Positions 22,630 through 35,440 of a stretch of 64,000 nt of DNA are shown here, in pieces. The position numbers and the translations under genes were made by a program. Under the pieces are notes generated by a model. The model did no database searches, was not told where the DNA came from, and saw only the letters and a list, made by a program, of their open reading frames with translations. The stretch comes from Sycobia sp. Sy_11 (Eukaryota; Arthropoda; Insecta; Hymenoptera; Epichrysomallidae). Each line of letters opens with the position of its first letter. Position 1 is the stretch's first letter. Where the stretch lies: positions 620,001-684,000 of the forward strand of contig JACCIC010000094.1 in NCBI GenBank assembly GCA_018907035.1, written 5' to 3'.

Positions 22630-23800
22630 AAATTACGAAGATAGTCTTAGCTGAAGCTTTATAGTTTTCCTTTTCATTTTTTTTCTCATCCTTGCCTTCG
22701 TTCCGATTTGTATGAATTTTTATGTTTCAAATCCGATAAACTTAGAATATAGAAATAAGATTTTAGTGATTGTTTTATAATTTTTTTTGCTATTATTTTA
22801 CCGATGCTAATAAATGATGGAATATGGAAAATAATATTTCTTTTATGTTATTTCGTACAAAATAAAAGTAGATCAATATAAAACAGATTTTCATAATCGT
22901 TTTATTAAATTTACTCACGGTACACATTTATTTCTTTTTTCTTCACGCTGTCTTCTGATTATATTATTTCGATTGTAAAGAGAATATGACAGAGTTTTCA
23001 TAAATGCAAATGGAATTTATTAATTAAATGAAAAATTGGGCTAACTTGTATACTTGCTGGGAACTCAAATATTAATTTATAAAGAAATTTGTAATATTAT
23101 ATAAAAAATATTACATATTAATTTGGTTAAATATCCTCAGATCATAATCAATCATTTATAAAATTCTAGTACGATTTGAAGTCACATTCAATTCACAGAC
23201 ATAACAGAAATAGAACGAATAAGTTCAATATAGGACTGAAAGTATATCAAATAAATTATTACAAAAGACTTTCAATATGTACTCATAAAAACGAAATTTT
23301 TAATAATAAAATTTTTAATAATAAAATGATAAAAATCTAAATTAAACAGAAATTCTAATTAAAAAGTCAAATTCCTCAAATGGCATGTTCTTGTTTTTAA
23401 TTCTACCTGAATTTTTCAACTTTGATTTTAATCTATACGTTGATTTTATTATTATACGCAATATATTACATTTTTCCCCAGGATAATAAAAAAATTATTA
23501 ATAAAAAATAGATAATAAAAAATCTCTCGATCATCAAATAATGATACTGTCAATAATTATTTGTGATATATATTTTTTCAATTTATAATTAATATCTTTA
23601 ATAAACTTACAAATCAATTCATTAATTTATCTTCTCTTATCATAACGATAAAATAATTTAAAAAAACATTCATAATCATTAAACTTAAATTCATACTTCT
23701 TGGCACTGCAAAATAAAGTATTTAACAAGCGGCAAACCAGAGATGAAAGTACAAAAGCGCAGCACAAGGAAACAAGTGCAGATGCAGAAAAAAGAAGAAC
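22630..23800. other. AT-rich noncoding DNA
   Basis: Among the most AT-rich stretches in the window, with repeated TTTTTAATAATAAAA words near 23295-23325. No gene seen. Confidence 0.7.

Positions 23801-23803
<3 letters not shown>

Positions 23804-23846
<43 letters not shown>
23804..23846. repeat. (GA)n microsatellite
   Basis: About 20 GA units at the border between AT-rich and CpG-richer DNA. Confidence 0.96.
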
Positions 23847-23847
<1 letters not shown>

Positions 23848-23849
23848 AA

Positions 23850-25068
23850 GACAAAGATCTCCCGCGCGCATACTTAAGTGGGTGGAAAATTTCGTTGGTG
23901 CGTATGGCGAACTCTCTTTTGAAACACAACTGCGGTAAAAGGGAAGCCGGGCCTTTGCGCTGAGGGGGGGGGGGAGTGGTTCAAGGGAAGTTTCGCCGGT
24001 ACGACTAAAGTTCCACTTGTCTAAAAGAAATTTTTCGCTTTTCTTTATATATATACATATATATGCATGCGCGCGCGTCTGTGTAGGTGCGTTATGTTTT
24101 CGAAACAAACGGTAGTTCGTAGTAGTTAGATATTGTTTCAATTTACTGAAGGAAAGAAAATAATTTTAATCGACGCCTTTTCTCCCCTTTCCTGTTCGAC
24201 AAAAAAAGAAAAGCCTTTTCTAATAAAAGCCTTAGGTAAGCGGGGGCTCGGGGACGTGTTTTTCGACTTGTTTCGTTCGCAGTGCGCGCTATCGCGAAGC
24301 TCATGTACGAGCTGAAAAATATCCGCAGCCGCATCTATAGATATATATAGGTCGGTGAAAAAAAAAAACGGAAAATCGCGCGCGCGTGCTATTTCCCGAG
24401 AAATAAGCATTTCTACGCGTCCGCCCAGCGCGTTTATTCTGCCATATGCGTATTAAATGCGCGCTTCCCGAGCAAGGAATAACCTATATACGAAACTCCT
24501 CTACTCGCCGCGATGGAGAAGAAGGGTGGCGGGTGGCGCGAGGGCGGGAATTCGCATCATTGCGCACTGCCTCCCCTTCTCTCTCTATATGCACACGAGG
24601 GGGTTCATATGCGAAATATTCTCGAGTGCCTTATGAAAGCTACGTATTTTTATTATTAAAATATAGCGGGAACGTTATATAAGCGGAAACGCCGTTTAAA
24701 CCCGCCGCCTGTGGGTATATATATCTATATATATATAATACAGGAGGCCTCTTCGAAGAGAGGTATAGAGAGGTAGAAAGAGAGAAAGAGGGAATATAGG
24801 ATTCCACTCTATCAAGCTTTCGCTAGATAAGTGCGCGGGTCGCTTTCGCTGCTTGCGCCTCGAACCACTGCCAGACTCTGAATCGCGGAGAATCTTCAGT
24901 TTTATTATTTCGCCCCTTCTATCCGTGCGTCTCTCTCTCTCCCTTTTATTCTGTATCGGAAGCCTGACTCCGCCTCCCTTGCCCTCCCGACGCCTTCGCC
25001 TTACTCCTCTCTGAATCTCGACGGCTGGCGTGCGAACGATCCTCTCCGTAGCCATCCCCTCTCACGCT

Positions 25069-25070
<2 letters not shown>
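23850..25070. other. Mixed noncoding DNA
   Basis: Alternating CpG-rich and AT-rich pieces with short TA patches (near 24046-24063 and 24715-24738) and TC-rich runs. No gene seen. Confidence 0.6.

Positions 25071-25072
<2 letters not shown>

Positions 25073-25108
<36 letters not shown>
25073..25108. repeat. (CA)n microsatellite
   Basis: About 17 CA units; the longest CA/GT tract in the window. Confidence 0.96.
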
Positions 25109-25109
<1 letters not shown>

Positions 25110-25112
<3 letters not shown>

Positions 25113-26180
25113 TAAGGAGGGAGGAAGCCCGGGGATTTCGCTGCGGATTCCCCGGGGTCGAATTTGAATACTAGATAAATACTAGACTCAACAGGTGGAA
25201 GCAGCCGGAGTAGACGGAGGACGAAGGGCAACATTCCTCCAGAGTTTCTAGTTTTCGAATTCGTAGAAAATCTATATATACATTCTGCGTGAACGAAAAT
25301 GTAAGAATAAATTAATAGAATCTGAGTATTTTAGCAGAAATTCCCTTTTCCTCCGAACAAAACAGATTTTGTTTTTACTTTTGTCATAGTTTGTTTTGGA
25401 CTTTTTTAATGACAACATTTGAGATGTGCAATTTATGTAACTGTGGAGACATCTGTTGTAATTTTTAGTGCATTAAATCGATCGTTGAAATATATGTCGC
25501 CCTCTAGTCGGGTAAATAATGTCTGTAATTCCCAAATGCTCCGATCGAGGATTTAATCAAAATTTCGAATACCAATTTCATTTTAACTCTATGGTCATTT
25601 ATATCCAGAGATACTGAAGTTTGGCAAAAAAATTTTATTGCGAAATATACGTGTCTCGTAAGAATTATAAATAGTCTTCTCAAAAATAGTTTTACATTGT
25701 CAGAAATAAAGAAATGAAATAAAATCCATTCTGAATTTGACAAAATTTGGCTGCTCGGCGAGATAATTTCAGTTTTTTTCAAAGAGAAGTAAAGGCGAAG
25801 GAGGGGAAAAAGCGTGCATAAAGTACCTATTCCATATATATCGTTTGTATAAACATCGTAGGAGCTGAATACGATGGCGTATTAGCGGATGGTTGTGCGA
25901 TTATGATATATCTCGATAATACAAGAAAATATTCGATAAAATTTTGCCAAGCGTGAAAAAACGCGATCACTACAGCGATGATTATTTGTCAATATAGTGA
26001 TTAAAATTTCATATCCAGATTTCGACCGAAGGGCTGACGCGCTTCTTCTACAAACCTGTTAGATTCATGCTGATAAATACATTGTAAACATCGATTGTCA
26101 CTTATTTATACGTTCTGACCATGTACCGATATTTTATAGTCCCATGATTTATTAGGACAAAATTGATATCATTCAGAATC
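25110..26180. other. AT-rich noncoding DNA
   Basis: CpG-rich for the first 130 bases, then AT-rich. No gene seen. Confidence 0.6.
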
Positions 26181-27010
26181 CCTCAATGCACGTCTCTGAT
26201 TTCACCCGAAATCATGGACTATCATATCCCCAAGACGTTAATAAACAATGTTTAACTATACCATTCTCTTCGACCAGTACTGCGATTTTCATGCATAATT
26301 TCTTTCACGTTATCTATGCTTGCATTAATGCCAATTTTCCGTTGATGCATGTCCAAGTACAAATTTTTATTCAGCTTGTACACTCCGGTCATCGATGAAA
26401 CATCAAGATCCCAATGACTTTCTGCTAAATTCAGAGGGTTCAGCGGGTTAATAGATCTCATTTATAATTCAGAATTTCAAATTCACGATTTACTCAGCAG
26501 AACTGTCTATGGTATTAAAGTATGAAAAATAAAAAAGTTTCTTGATATAAACAAATACCCAATAAATACTAATGATGGCACGTTGCTACATTAAAACGAA
26601 TGGCACAAGAGGTTGTAGAGAATACTTCGAGGTCTTGTTCATAATAGAATCTACTGGTTTACGCGTTGAAATATAGTTATCTTTAGATCATACTGTTTCG
26701 TCATGAATTTGTAGTGTAAAGTCTGACAATGTCTATGTTATATACTCTGCGTTGTTGCCGACTCCTAATTCGCTGTTCATTTAAGTTACTCAACGTCTCA
26801 GAATTTCCCATGAACATGAAATATTGGCCTGATTGAATATTTTCATCATCACTGAACTGATTGATTTTGAACCTATTGCGTATTTAATCCCCATCATTCC
26901 ATAATTAATGAGTTCCCTAAACGTATTTCTCGTTTTATAATCTCCGAACTTATAATGCGAAAGTAACACGGCAATGTCGTACGAAAATTTGAATTCAAAA
27001 TAGTTCTCTT
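26180..27010 (-). pseudogene. Decayed coding relic of unknown origin
   Basis: Several minus-strand stretches are open far longer than expected in DNA this AT-rich, and they lie in different frames, as in a broken gene. One is an ATG-started frame of 69 codons at 26252-26461 with varied residues (for example INPLNPLNLAESHWDLDV near its start). Another, upstream in reading order, is open for 72 codons at 26793-27008. A third, in another frame, is open for 60 codons at 26704-26883. Stops and frame changes separate them. No family was recognised. A transposon ORF, an endogenous viral fragment or a dead host gene are all possible. No repair of the frame is offered. Confidence 0.4.
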
Positions 27011-27660
27011 ATATAAAGATGTATTTTAGTGGGTTAGAAGGTAATAAATAGGTGTATTATTTAAGAGTAAGTACTTTAACTTCAAGAAACATGCATAAAA
27101 CGTAGTGCGGCTAGAACCTTAAAAGTATCTTTTTATCAAACCTTAGGGTTATCATAATTGAGTGGTCAATGGTCAAAGTATGAATGGATTATAAATTGAG
27201 CTTCGATGACCACGATAGTCAACTTTTTTGACGTTGAATGTTTGTGCGACGTTTTATTCAATCGTTTCTATAGAAATTTCAATTTTATCCACTTTATAAG
27301 GAAAGGTGAATAATATATGTATATTACATATCAGGGTTCATCATCTAAACTGCATAATTTGGTGATTAAAATGTTACAATGACTATTAATGTCGTTTGTG
27401 TTGAAATTATATTTTTTATCGTTAATAATAATACAAGAAAATGATCTGTAAATGGAAACAGATTAACAAACGTATTGCATAAAATGCAATATTATGCCAT
27501 TTTTTATTCAACTGTATCAACTGTGTTCCAATATGTAGCACTAATCGCCTATATATTTTTAATTACATTTATCTATTGAATTTTGAGTATCCATGTGCTC
27601 ATCAGCCTCGGAAAAACTTTTTGGCGAATTGTCTATGATTTACGCGTACTTAACAAGAGA
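27010..27660. other. AT-rich noncoding DNA
   Basis: No gene seen. It may contain further, unrecognisable parts of the relic to its left. Confidence 0.6.
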
Positions 27661-27664
27661 GAAT

Positions 27665-27666
27665 GA

Positions 27667-27716
<50 letters not shown>
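27665..27716. repeat. (GA)n microsatellite
   Basis: About 24 GA units; the first of four same-orientation GA tracts within 720 bases. Confidence 0.97.
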
Positions 27717-27719
<3 letters not shown>

Positions 27720-27895
27720 TAATAAACCTCTCAACACGATAATTCGGTTGAAATCCCGCTCTATCGGTCGCGTGCATTCCCTCCCCGACGTGAGCGTTTT
27801 CGCCACACTGACAATTGCGTTCGCGCGAGCGGCGCGATCCGCTCTACTCGCGGCAACAACACATTCTCAGAAAACGTTGCGGTTTAGTTTTGTTT

Positions 27896-27924
27896 CGAGA
27901 GAGAGAGAGAGAGAGGGAGAGAGT
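27896..27924. repeat. (GA)n microsatellite
   Basis: Interrupted GA tract in CpG-rich DNA. Confidence 0.94.
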
Positions 27925-28084
27925 GAGGGGGTGCGAGAGAACCCGGTCCGTCGCTGCGCGTTTGACGTGCACCAGGCGAAATTGAAAGGAAAACAACGGT
28001 TTGTCCGGACGGTCTATCCGCCTGCGTGTTATTCGAATAACGTTTTTCCGCAGACCGCGCGTTTGTCTACGTATACTGGGGGAG

Positions 28085-28095
28085 GAGAGAGGGAG

Positions 28096-28136
<41 letters not shown>
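28085..28136. repeat. (GA)n microsatellite
   Basis: GA tract with an AAG interruption, followed by CpG-rich sequence. Confidence 0.95.
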
Positions 28137-28141
<5 letters not shown>

Positions 28142-28346
28142 CTCTATCTACGCTGGCGAAAGCAATCAATTCGGCCACAATGAAAACCGTTTACGGGGTT
28201 GAGTGGCGGAGGGGGCCCGAAAGAAACCCGAGGAATTAGGCCAATTCGATCTTGTCAAATACGCCTCTCGGGGTTGCGCTGCAAACGGGGCGGTTGCACA
28301 CGGGCATCAACCGCAACGGGGAGAGGAAGAGGGAGAGTGTGTGTGT

Positions 28347-28350
<4 letters not shown>

Positions 28351-28380
<30 letters not shown>
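28351..28380. repeat. (GA)n microsatellite
   Basis: About 14 GA units, preceded by a short GT run. Confidence 0.95.
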
Positions 28381-28384
<4 letters not shown>

Positions 28385-28559
28385 CGAGCGAGGCTACCGC
28401 GGTCCGTCATCTAGCTCGGCGCTTCTTCTCTTTCTTTTCGTGCGACGCGTCGATGTTACCCGTCGCCGGTTTTGAGCGGGCGCCGGCCGATCGACGCGTG
28501 CAATTTCTCGCTCGATGACCGCGCAAAATTCAATCAACCCCTCTGACCCAACGTCGCGC

Positions 28560-29737
28560 CCGCTTTATCTTCTTCCTCGTCTTTTTGTTCTTTTTTTCCT
28601 TTTTCTTTTTTAACAGTCAATCTTTGCTCAGCGGGCGGGTTATTCTCGTTCGTATCTATCTGTTTTGTTTCCTGTTCCTTCGTTCTGTCGCGACTTCCAG
28701 TTAGCTTTCTCTGCTGCACGGTACTTTCGTTAAAGTGAGGATTGCTAGAAGGGCGACGTTTCTAATAGATAGGGCAGATAAGACGTACGACCGATTTAAA
28801 TTATCATGCGTCGTATTATGTAATCAATAGATACAATTTAATGCGTGTATTAGGATAATTTCAGCAGGTTAAGAATTAAATTGCAATATTGAGTAGTCCT
28901 GAAAAATAATTTTCCTTTCCCATGTAAACGAGAAGTATTCCCTACATTACATAATTTTACAAATCGTTATTAAATTTATCTTTCGTATTCGCTGTGTTGC
29001 CGCAGTTCCAAACGCTTACGAACGTTTCTATCTAAGACACAAGTGGTTATGACAAATTTTTAACCATACGCAGAGCTACTCTCGCGATATCCTTCGAAAG
29101 TTTACCGCAGTCCTGTCTCGAACATTTTTATAGCTACTTTTACACGCAAGAGCAGAGCACTCCTCGCTTAAAATTAATTCTTGAGCGAAATTTTTTTTTC
29201 ATTTTTACATTTTGCACAGGATAACTTGGCGAAAGTGTTGCCAGCGTTTCCGGCTTTGTTCGAATTCAAAATTCTAAACTTAAAAATTCGAACACCCTCG
29301 AAACGGTCGCGGTACGAACGACGATTACAGAAATTGTTATCCACGCTATTTATAAATGTGCGTAAGGCATATTTTGGTTTAATTTTTCAAGAAAATATCT
29401 TATTTATTCGAAATTGAGCTAGAGCGGAAATACTATATGAATTGCTTGTGAAATTGTCAAAACACGATTTGATGAAAATACATTAAATACGTTTAGTTTA
29501 TGTATGAGTAGCCAAATTCTCTAAGGATAAGCGTCTTAAAAAGTCATAGATTCCGACAGAGTGGCTCAACAAGCAATCAGCGATTCAGAGACTAAAAAAT
29601 TGTAGGATTCGTTAAGCAGATGGTGAAAATTTGACGCAATCCATTCAAAATGATCAGTAAGCAATTTTTCTCTGAGATGTAGCTCGCCCCTAACCCCTCA
29701 TCTCGAGCCATTACCATCAACCTTTCATCGGAGAATC
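28560..29737. other. Noncoding, no gene seen
   Basis: Starts T-rich and purine-poor, then AT-rich. A plus-strand open frame at 29181-29417 begins in a T tract and shows no domain. Confidence 0.6.
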
Positions 29738-29758
29738 CTCTCTCTCTCTCTCTCTCTC
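29738..29758. repeat. (TC)n microsatellite
   Basis: About ten TC units. Confidence 0.93.
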
Positions 29759-29947
29759 ACTCTGTCTGTCTTTTCTTTGCGGGAAATTGCTCGTCCATAC
29801 CGGCCGTTATCTTTCGACTCACCGAGCTTTTTATTCTCTTCCCGCTCGCTCCTTGGCCTCTCGAGGCGCACTCGCGCGGACTCGCGCCCGTACGCGCGTT
29901 AAATATTAAGCATTCGAGTCTGCTGAGAAGATGGTGCGTCGGTGTGT

Positions 29948-29954
29948 GTATATA

Positions 29955-30000
<46 letters not shown>
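29948..30000. repeat. (TA)n microsatellite
   Basis: TA tract with one TGTG interruption near its start. Confidence 0.96.
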
Positions 30001-30003
<3 letters not shown>

Positions 30004-31430
30004 GGTAAGGGGGAGAGAGAGAAAGGGCGTGCGTAAGTCGCGAGCGATGAAAGGAAAGGTTCTCTCGGGCGAAGAAAAGAAAGTGTAGTAGCGGCAGGCG
30101 TTAGCGGTAGCGGCGTCGGCGGGGAAAAAGCAAGGGGACTGAAAGCGAAACAAAGTGAAAAAAGCAGCGTGTGGGGGAAGGGGCAAGAGGGAAGATTCAG
30201 AACAAGAAGAACAAGAACAAGAAGGAGAAGCGGTGAAAGACTTGGGACTCGCTCGTTCTTCATATATATATATATATACGCATATAGCCGCGCAGGGCAA
30301 AGGATTATGCGACGACCGACGCGACGAAAAGTCGCTCCGCGAGCGAGCGAGCGAGGCGACGACGACGTCGGTTTTCAATGTGTCCGAGCGCGACAATGGA
30401 AATTTTTTGCCTCGCCCTCTTCTCTATCTCTCCACCTCTCTCGCTCTTTCTCTCACCCCAGTCTCTCTTGCTCCTCGCCGTTACGGCACGTAGTTTTTAA
30501 CAGTGTACGCTTTTTACCTTCTCAAAGGGAAAAGGTTTCTTTATTTGTGGCGCGCGGCTAAATTAAACCCGGTACCGATGGTAACTGCTAAATTCTTTCT
30601 CCGACGAAAGTGCCTCGGGGACGAGAGCTGGAAAAAAAAGTCCGACACTTGCATGACAGTTCGTTGATTTCGTTATATTTATATATTTAGTAGATTGGCA
30701 TTTAAACGTTCATATTTTACTGCAATAATGGAGCTGGCATGCAGATAATCTTCGAAAATTATTAATATATTTCTCTTTTGACGATAATAAAATGCTGCAA
30801 TATAAAACGAAGAGACAAATACAAAAAAAACTTTATATTTATAAAAGCAATTCGTTAATAAATATCGAGAGCAAAAGAAACGAAGCACAATACACATCGG
30901 TACACACATTCGTTTACCCTCTCCGCGATCCTTGAGTCCCTATCAAGATCCTCAACTTTCAGGTGTATCTGTGCGAGTGTGTGTTTTTCTATGTGCGTGT
31001 GCGAGCGCGCGCGACTGTACGCGCGTGTCTTTACAAGAGGTTAATTGGAAGCGCAAAGTCGAGGAAATGCCGGGAACAATTCCCGAGGCACGGTCTGCGC
31101 CCGCGCCACGGAGCGCCGCGTAACTTCGCGGCGCGCGGAGAGCAGCGCGGGAGGACGAGAGCAGACTCTTACCGGGCCGGGGGAATCAGCGCGGCCCCCG
31201 TGAAATATGACGCGGTTAACTCGCGCGCCGCGTACCCCTGCGACCCGCCGCGTCGCTCGAATACGCCGAGGAATCCCCCCGAGCCACGGCGCACCGGGGG
31301 ATGTCGCCGAGACGAAAGAATTCGCTTCGAAGGACTTACTGGCTCTCCATAAATTCTACGGTCGGACTGAGACTCGCCTTTGTTTCCGATACATGTTAAA
31401 TAAAAAGATGGAGATAAAGAAATCGAGCTC
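30001..31430. other. CpG-rich blocks, no supported gene
   Basis: Purine-rich and CpG-rich at 30001-30400 and 31020-31330, with an AT-rich gap at about 30650-30900. Several frames are open on both strands and none has a domain. Confidence 0.6.
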
Positions 31431-33060
31431 GAAGCTCGTCGTCTCTCCTCGTCACGATGAACAGAGTGCCCGGTGATTATCAAGTTAGCGCATTTTTTTT
31501 TGTTTTTTTTTTTTTTCAACCCCTTCTCGGGGTAATGGAACTTATGGGAACGAATGGACCGGGATTTAACGCTGAATTATTCGCAGTACGACTCGAGGGT
31601 AATGGACGTTCTCGTTGTACGGTCCGTTCGATATTGCGCTGCGCTATTCCGAGGAATGGAGCGTGGAAGATTTCGTAAAAGCGGTGACGGCTAAGGATGT
31701 TTGACGAGCGGGCGACGTTGAAAGTTACGCGAATCGAAATCGTTAAAAATTTCAAACAAAATTTCCGTCGAATTGTTTTTTTTTTTTTTTTTTTTAGTGG
31801 AAATACGAGAGAGCGATTTGTCAACTTTTCAAATATGTAAAAATCATTCGGCTTTAATGTATTTTCTATTTATCGATTAGACTGTATAATGCAGTACACT
31901 GTTCGCTGGGCATTTTTACGCAATGAGACTTTGACAAAGGTTTACCCGAAGCAAATGGAATTTTTAATGTACGAAGAGAAGAAACAGAAATAACAACGAC
32001 AATTACCTCATGTTGCGGACGAGATACGAAAAATGAAAAGCGTACCCTCCCCCTCCCCCACACAGCGGGTGGCAATCCGAGATCGTCCACACTTCTCTTC
32101 AAACATACGATTTTCTCCGACGTCGGAGGACGATCGACTCGCTCGTCGTCCCATAGACGAGCCTCTTCTCGTAGCTGGCGGTGCGCATCGATTTGTTTTT
32201 ACGGAAGCGCAAAAACCTTTTCGACGCTTTCTCCAAACTTGGTGATTTGCGCCCAGACGGACTTTGATCGGCTCGTTCGTAAAATCGGATACAAGCCAGT
32301 GCTCGGGCAAGTCTTCGATTTTACCCGCCATGGCACGGATCGATCTTTCTATCTCGGTTTTGCACGGGTTTTCAAGAACCCAAGTCGATTTCAAATTAGA
32401 AACTATTGAACGTACTTTTTGATGTTTAGACGACGGGTTTCGTCAAATAATCGGTAGCTGCCTCGTATCACTTACACATCGATAGTGAACCATTCTCACG
32501 AGTTTAGTACGCTGCCTTTTCGTCCCAGGAGGTCTCATTTACATGTGTCCCTGAAACATTAGATCGTAGATATCGTACTACTTTAAGCTATCGTTCTAAT
32601 TATTTTATTTAATGTAAATTACAGAAATAAACAGAAATCCTTATGTCTAATTCCGTTTCTGCTCGTACAATTATGGTAATTTTTACTTTTTTCATGTTGC
32701 ATATTATCTGTTTCTTCGATTGAGATCTTCAAATGCGAAAACCAACGGACTTGAAATTTCACCCATTGCGAGTCGATTCGAGACTCGTGCATGTTCGATT
32801 CTCATCGATCTTTATGATCGAAGAAACAATGCCCAAGAAGACTCGGACAGTGCGCGGAATCAAAGACACTTTTATACGTGGATGTCTTTAAAAAATTGAA
32901 GCATCGACGACAATCAGGTCCTTTCTCGCTGGAAAATAAAGCAATTGCGTCGAGTATTCGCCGTGCCATTAGTAAAATTGAGGCGCGATTTTTCAGTAGA
33001 CGAGCGCGGTGTCGCGTACACAGAGACTCGATAAAGCGCCTTAATATTATATTACCATAG
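31430..33060. other. Noncoding, with a stretch open on both strands
   Basis: T tracts lie at about 31492-31516 and 31778-31795. At about 31991-32408 one frame on each strand is open for roughly 130-139 codons. The minus frame has an internal ATG at 32331 in good context (GCC before, G after). No domain is recognisable, and such lengths are expected by chance in DNA of this composition. Confidence 0.5.
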
Positions 33061-33650
33061 CCTCGTCCGTCCGGCGAACGAGGCAAAATCTCATCCACGG
33101 CGTATTATCTTAAAATTTATTTTAATGCGAAAACAATTATCGCGAAAAATAAAGTGCAGAAGGATCTTGGCCGTGGGATAATCCCGCCCGGCGAGAAGGG
33201 CTCTCTCGGCCCCTCACCCGCAAGATTGCAATTTTCCCCGATGGGTAAATAAAAGCGTCGGACTCCCAAGACCCCCGGTTATTTTGAAACGTCAAATAGG
33301 GGCGCGAGATTAAAAGTCATTTCCCATTGGGTGTTGATATTAAGAGCGGAAAAGTCGCCGATGTAACGCCCGCGGCGGTGGATGGAGGAGGCCAGCACCG
33401 CCAGCGACCGGCAGCCGCGGCACTTGCCATGATAAAAGAGACTCCACGGAGGCCAGCGGCCCCCGTATAGTTTTAATCCCGTCTCGCTTTACACGCCCCT
33501 CCCCCCTCAACTCGGTACCTCGCGCCCCGGGCTATTCCGTTCCTCGCCGCGAAGCTTCTGCCCTCGCGCAGACTTCTGCGAGAACTTACCGGGCTTCTTC
33601 CGATGTCGCGTTTCTGTATTTTCTTTTTTTTTTTTTTTGCTTTGTCTCTG
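33060..33650. other. CpG-rich block
   Basis: CpG-rich non-repetitive DNA with TTTTAATCCC near 33472 (Orthodenticle/Bicoid-type core) and a hairpin CCTCGT / ACGAGG near 33061-33084. No gene seen. Confidence 0.5.
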
Positions 33651-35440
33651 TTTAAATTAAACGACATCCGAAGTGGGAGAGGGAAGAGGAATAATCGAAA
33701 TAGTTCGTAAGTGAGAGGGGCGATGGACTATTTTTATCGTCCGTTCGTTTCGTTGCTTTTTTCGCATTAATTTCGTACGAGCGGAGGGTCAGGAGCGGAA
33801 TGGAGGGCATTTCGAATATTCCAGTGGTAAGCCAAAGCCTTTGGCGGAAAAGGCGTGGAATCCAAATTGATTCTTGCAATATTGTTAAGAAATTAAGAAA
33901 ATCAATAGACATAATACTTGTTATTTTAAATCATGCTCTTGAAGCATAACTTACTTATTGGAAATATTTATTTCTTATTCTAAAATTTAAGTATCCTTTC
34001 ATTGTAACCTGTATTATAATTATAACTTTCTCCCTCTTTCCGTCACTTCATCTCTCGCCCTCTGTCTTCATCTTTCAAAAGAACCATAATTCTTCACGGC
34101 CATCATTTTTGCCCGGACTCAATTTCTCAATCTCGGGTTCGACTCCCATATACATTAACTTTTCCTCTGAACCTTCTTGTTTCGATAATCTTCGGCTAAC
34201 TTTTGGTTTTTACGAGAACGCGAGTCACTTAAACTTTTTTCAGTTGTATATATATAGATATATGTATATATACAATATTGCGTCAGACTTGACCGTGCGA
34301 TACTCTTCGAAACTTTCAATTCTGCTATTTAGCAATGGCTAAATCCTCATGCGGACATCTATTTGTGAAATTTCCCTTTTGTTCAGCGGAGGAATCACAA
34401 TATTTATTTTTCATTTTATTTTCATCGTGTTTAATATATTCGTCATCATATATGCGCAATCCTTTTCTTATTTTCCATTTCTAAAAAGTAGTAGATACCA
34501 TAATATTTGACATTAAAAATTCTGTTTGATTTAATTAAGAGTTCTATTGATATTATTATTCATTCATTTGCATCGTTCCAGTAGCTTTAGAATTGATTAC
34601 TAAAAACGTTAATAATTCCGATGTCAGTCGGTTACCATAAGCGCATTTTTAAAAGTGTAGGTACTTTTTATTTGCAAATCGTTAATGAACCTTAGGCTAA
34701 CCTACGCTGTAAAATGTAAAAATGAATAGGTATTTACGGTGAATATTAATAATTCTTCTTTTTTTTAATCAATAGTACATTTTATAATGCTCCCGTTCAA
34801 CTAATGTAGATAACCGCAGGGTGAGTAAAATAATTTATTTTCGACCACGGTTTATGCTTAGGAATCGTTCAGGGCGCTTTTTCTTCTACAAGTCTCAAAC
34901 GTCAGGCGTATTCATTGATTTACCGTTCAAGTAGATAAGAGCCCGCATAGTCGGACTGAGTTGTGGGGCAAACCTAGGCAGGTCATAATCTTCACGAGGT
35001 GAAATTCTTTCGGTTTTTCTTGGCCATCCGAGCAAAATTAAATCTCCTTTTAAATCGTCTTTGAAGATATTTATATTAAAATATTTTTAACTAACAAAGG
35101 CATGGTGTATATTAGATATTAGATCCGATATTACACTTATTTATTATGATTGAAATCGTTACGATTTAATAAATCGTAGCTTTGAAATTTAAGCAAAACA
35201 TCCAAAATGGGACAACTGTATATTTGGTCTCTAATTCGTAGCAGTGAATGCAGCTGCCACGATATACAGTACCTGCTGCTTACTGCCAAAAAATCTTTAT
35301 TAAACCGCAGACTAATGGAATTTAGCGACACATAGTCTTTTTTACGCGTCCATTACAATATTTCTAAGTTTACAAGGAATTCCACGTACGTACCGGCTTA
35401 TTCCTATAGAAGCACAAACGAATCAATGTAAATTCTTGCG
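33650..35440. other. AT-rich noncoding DNA
   Basis: No gene seen. A palindrome TACGATTTA-A-TAAATCGTA lies at 35160-35178. A short hairpin (GCAGTGAATGCAGC / CTGCTGCTTACTGC) lies near 35241-35286. Confidence 0.6.

Larger units (their letters stand above)
27665..28560. promoter_or_regulatory. CpG-rich block with four GA tracts
   Basis: Four GA tracts on the same strand are set in CpG-rich, non-repetitive DNA. In insects GA repeats bind GAGA factor (Trl) at promoters and Polycomb elements. That role here is inferred only. The open frames across the block are Arg-Glu products of the repeats. Confidence 0.3.

Noticed and set aside
34130..34150. tRNA B-box-like GGGTTCGACTCCC
   Set aside because: Only three T-stem pairs would form, and no cloverleaf can be drawn upstream.
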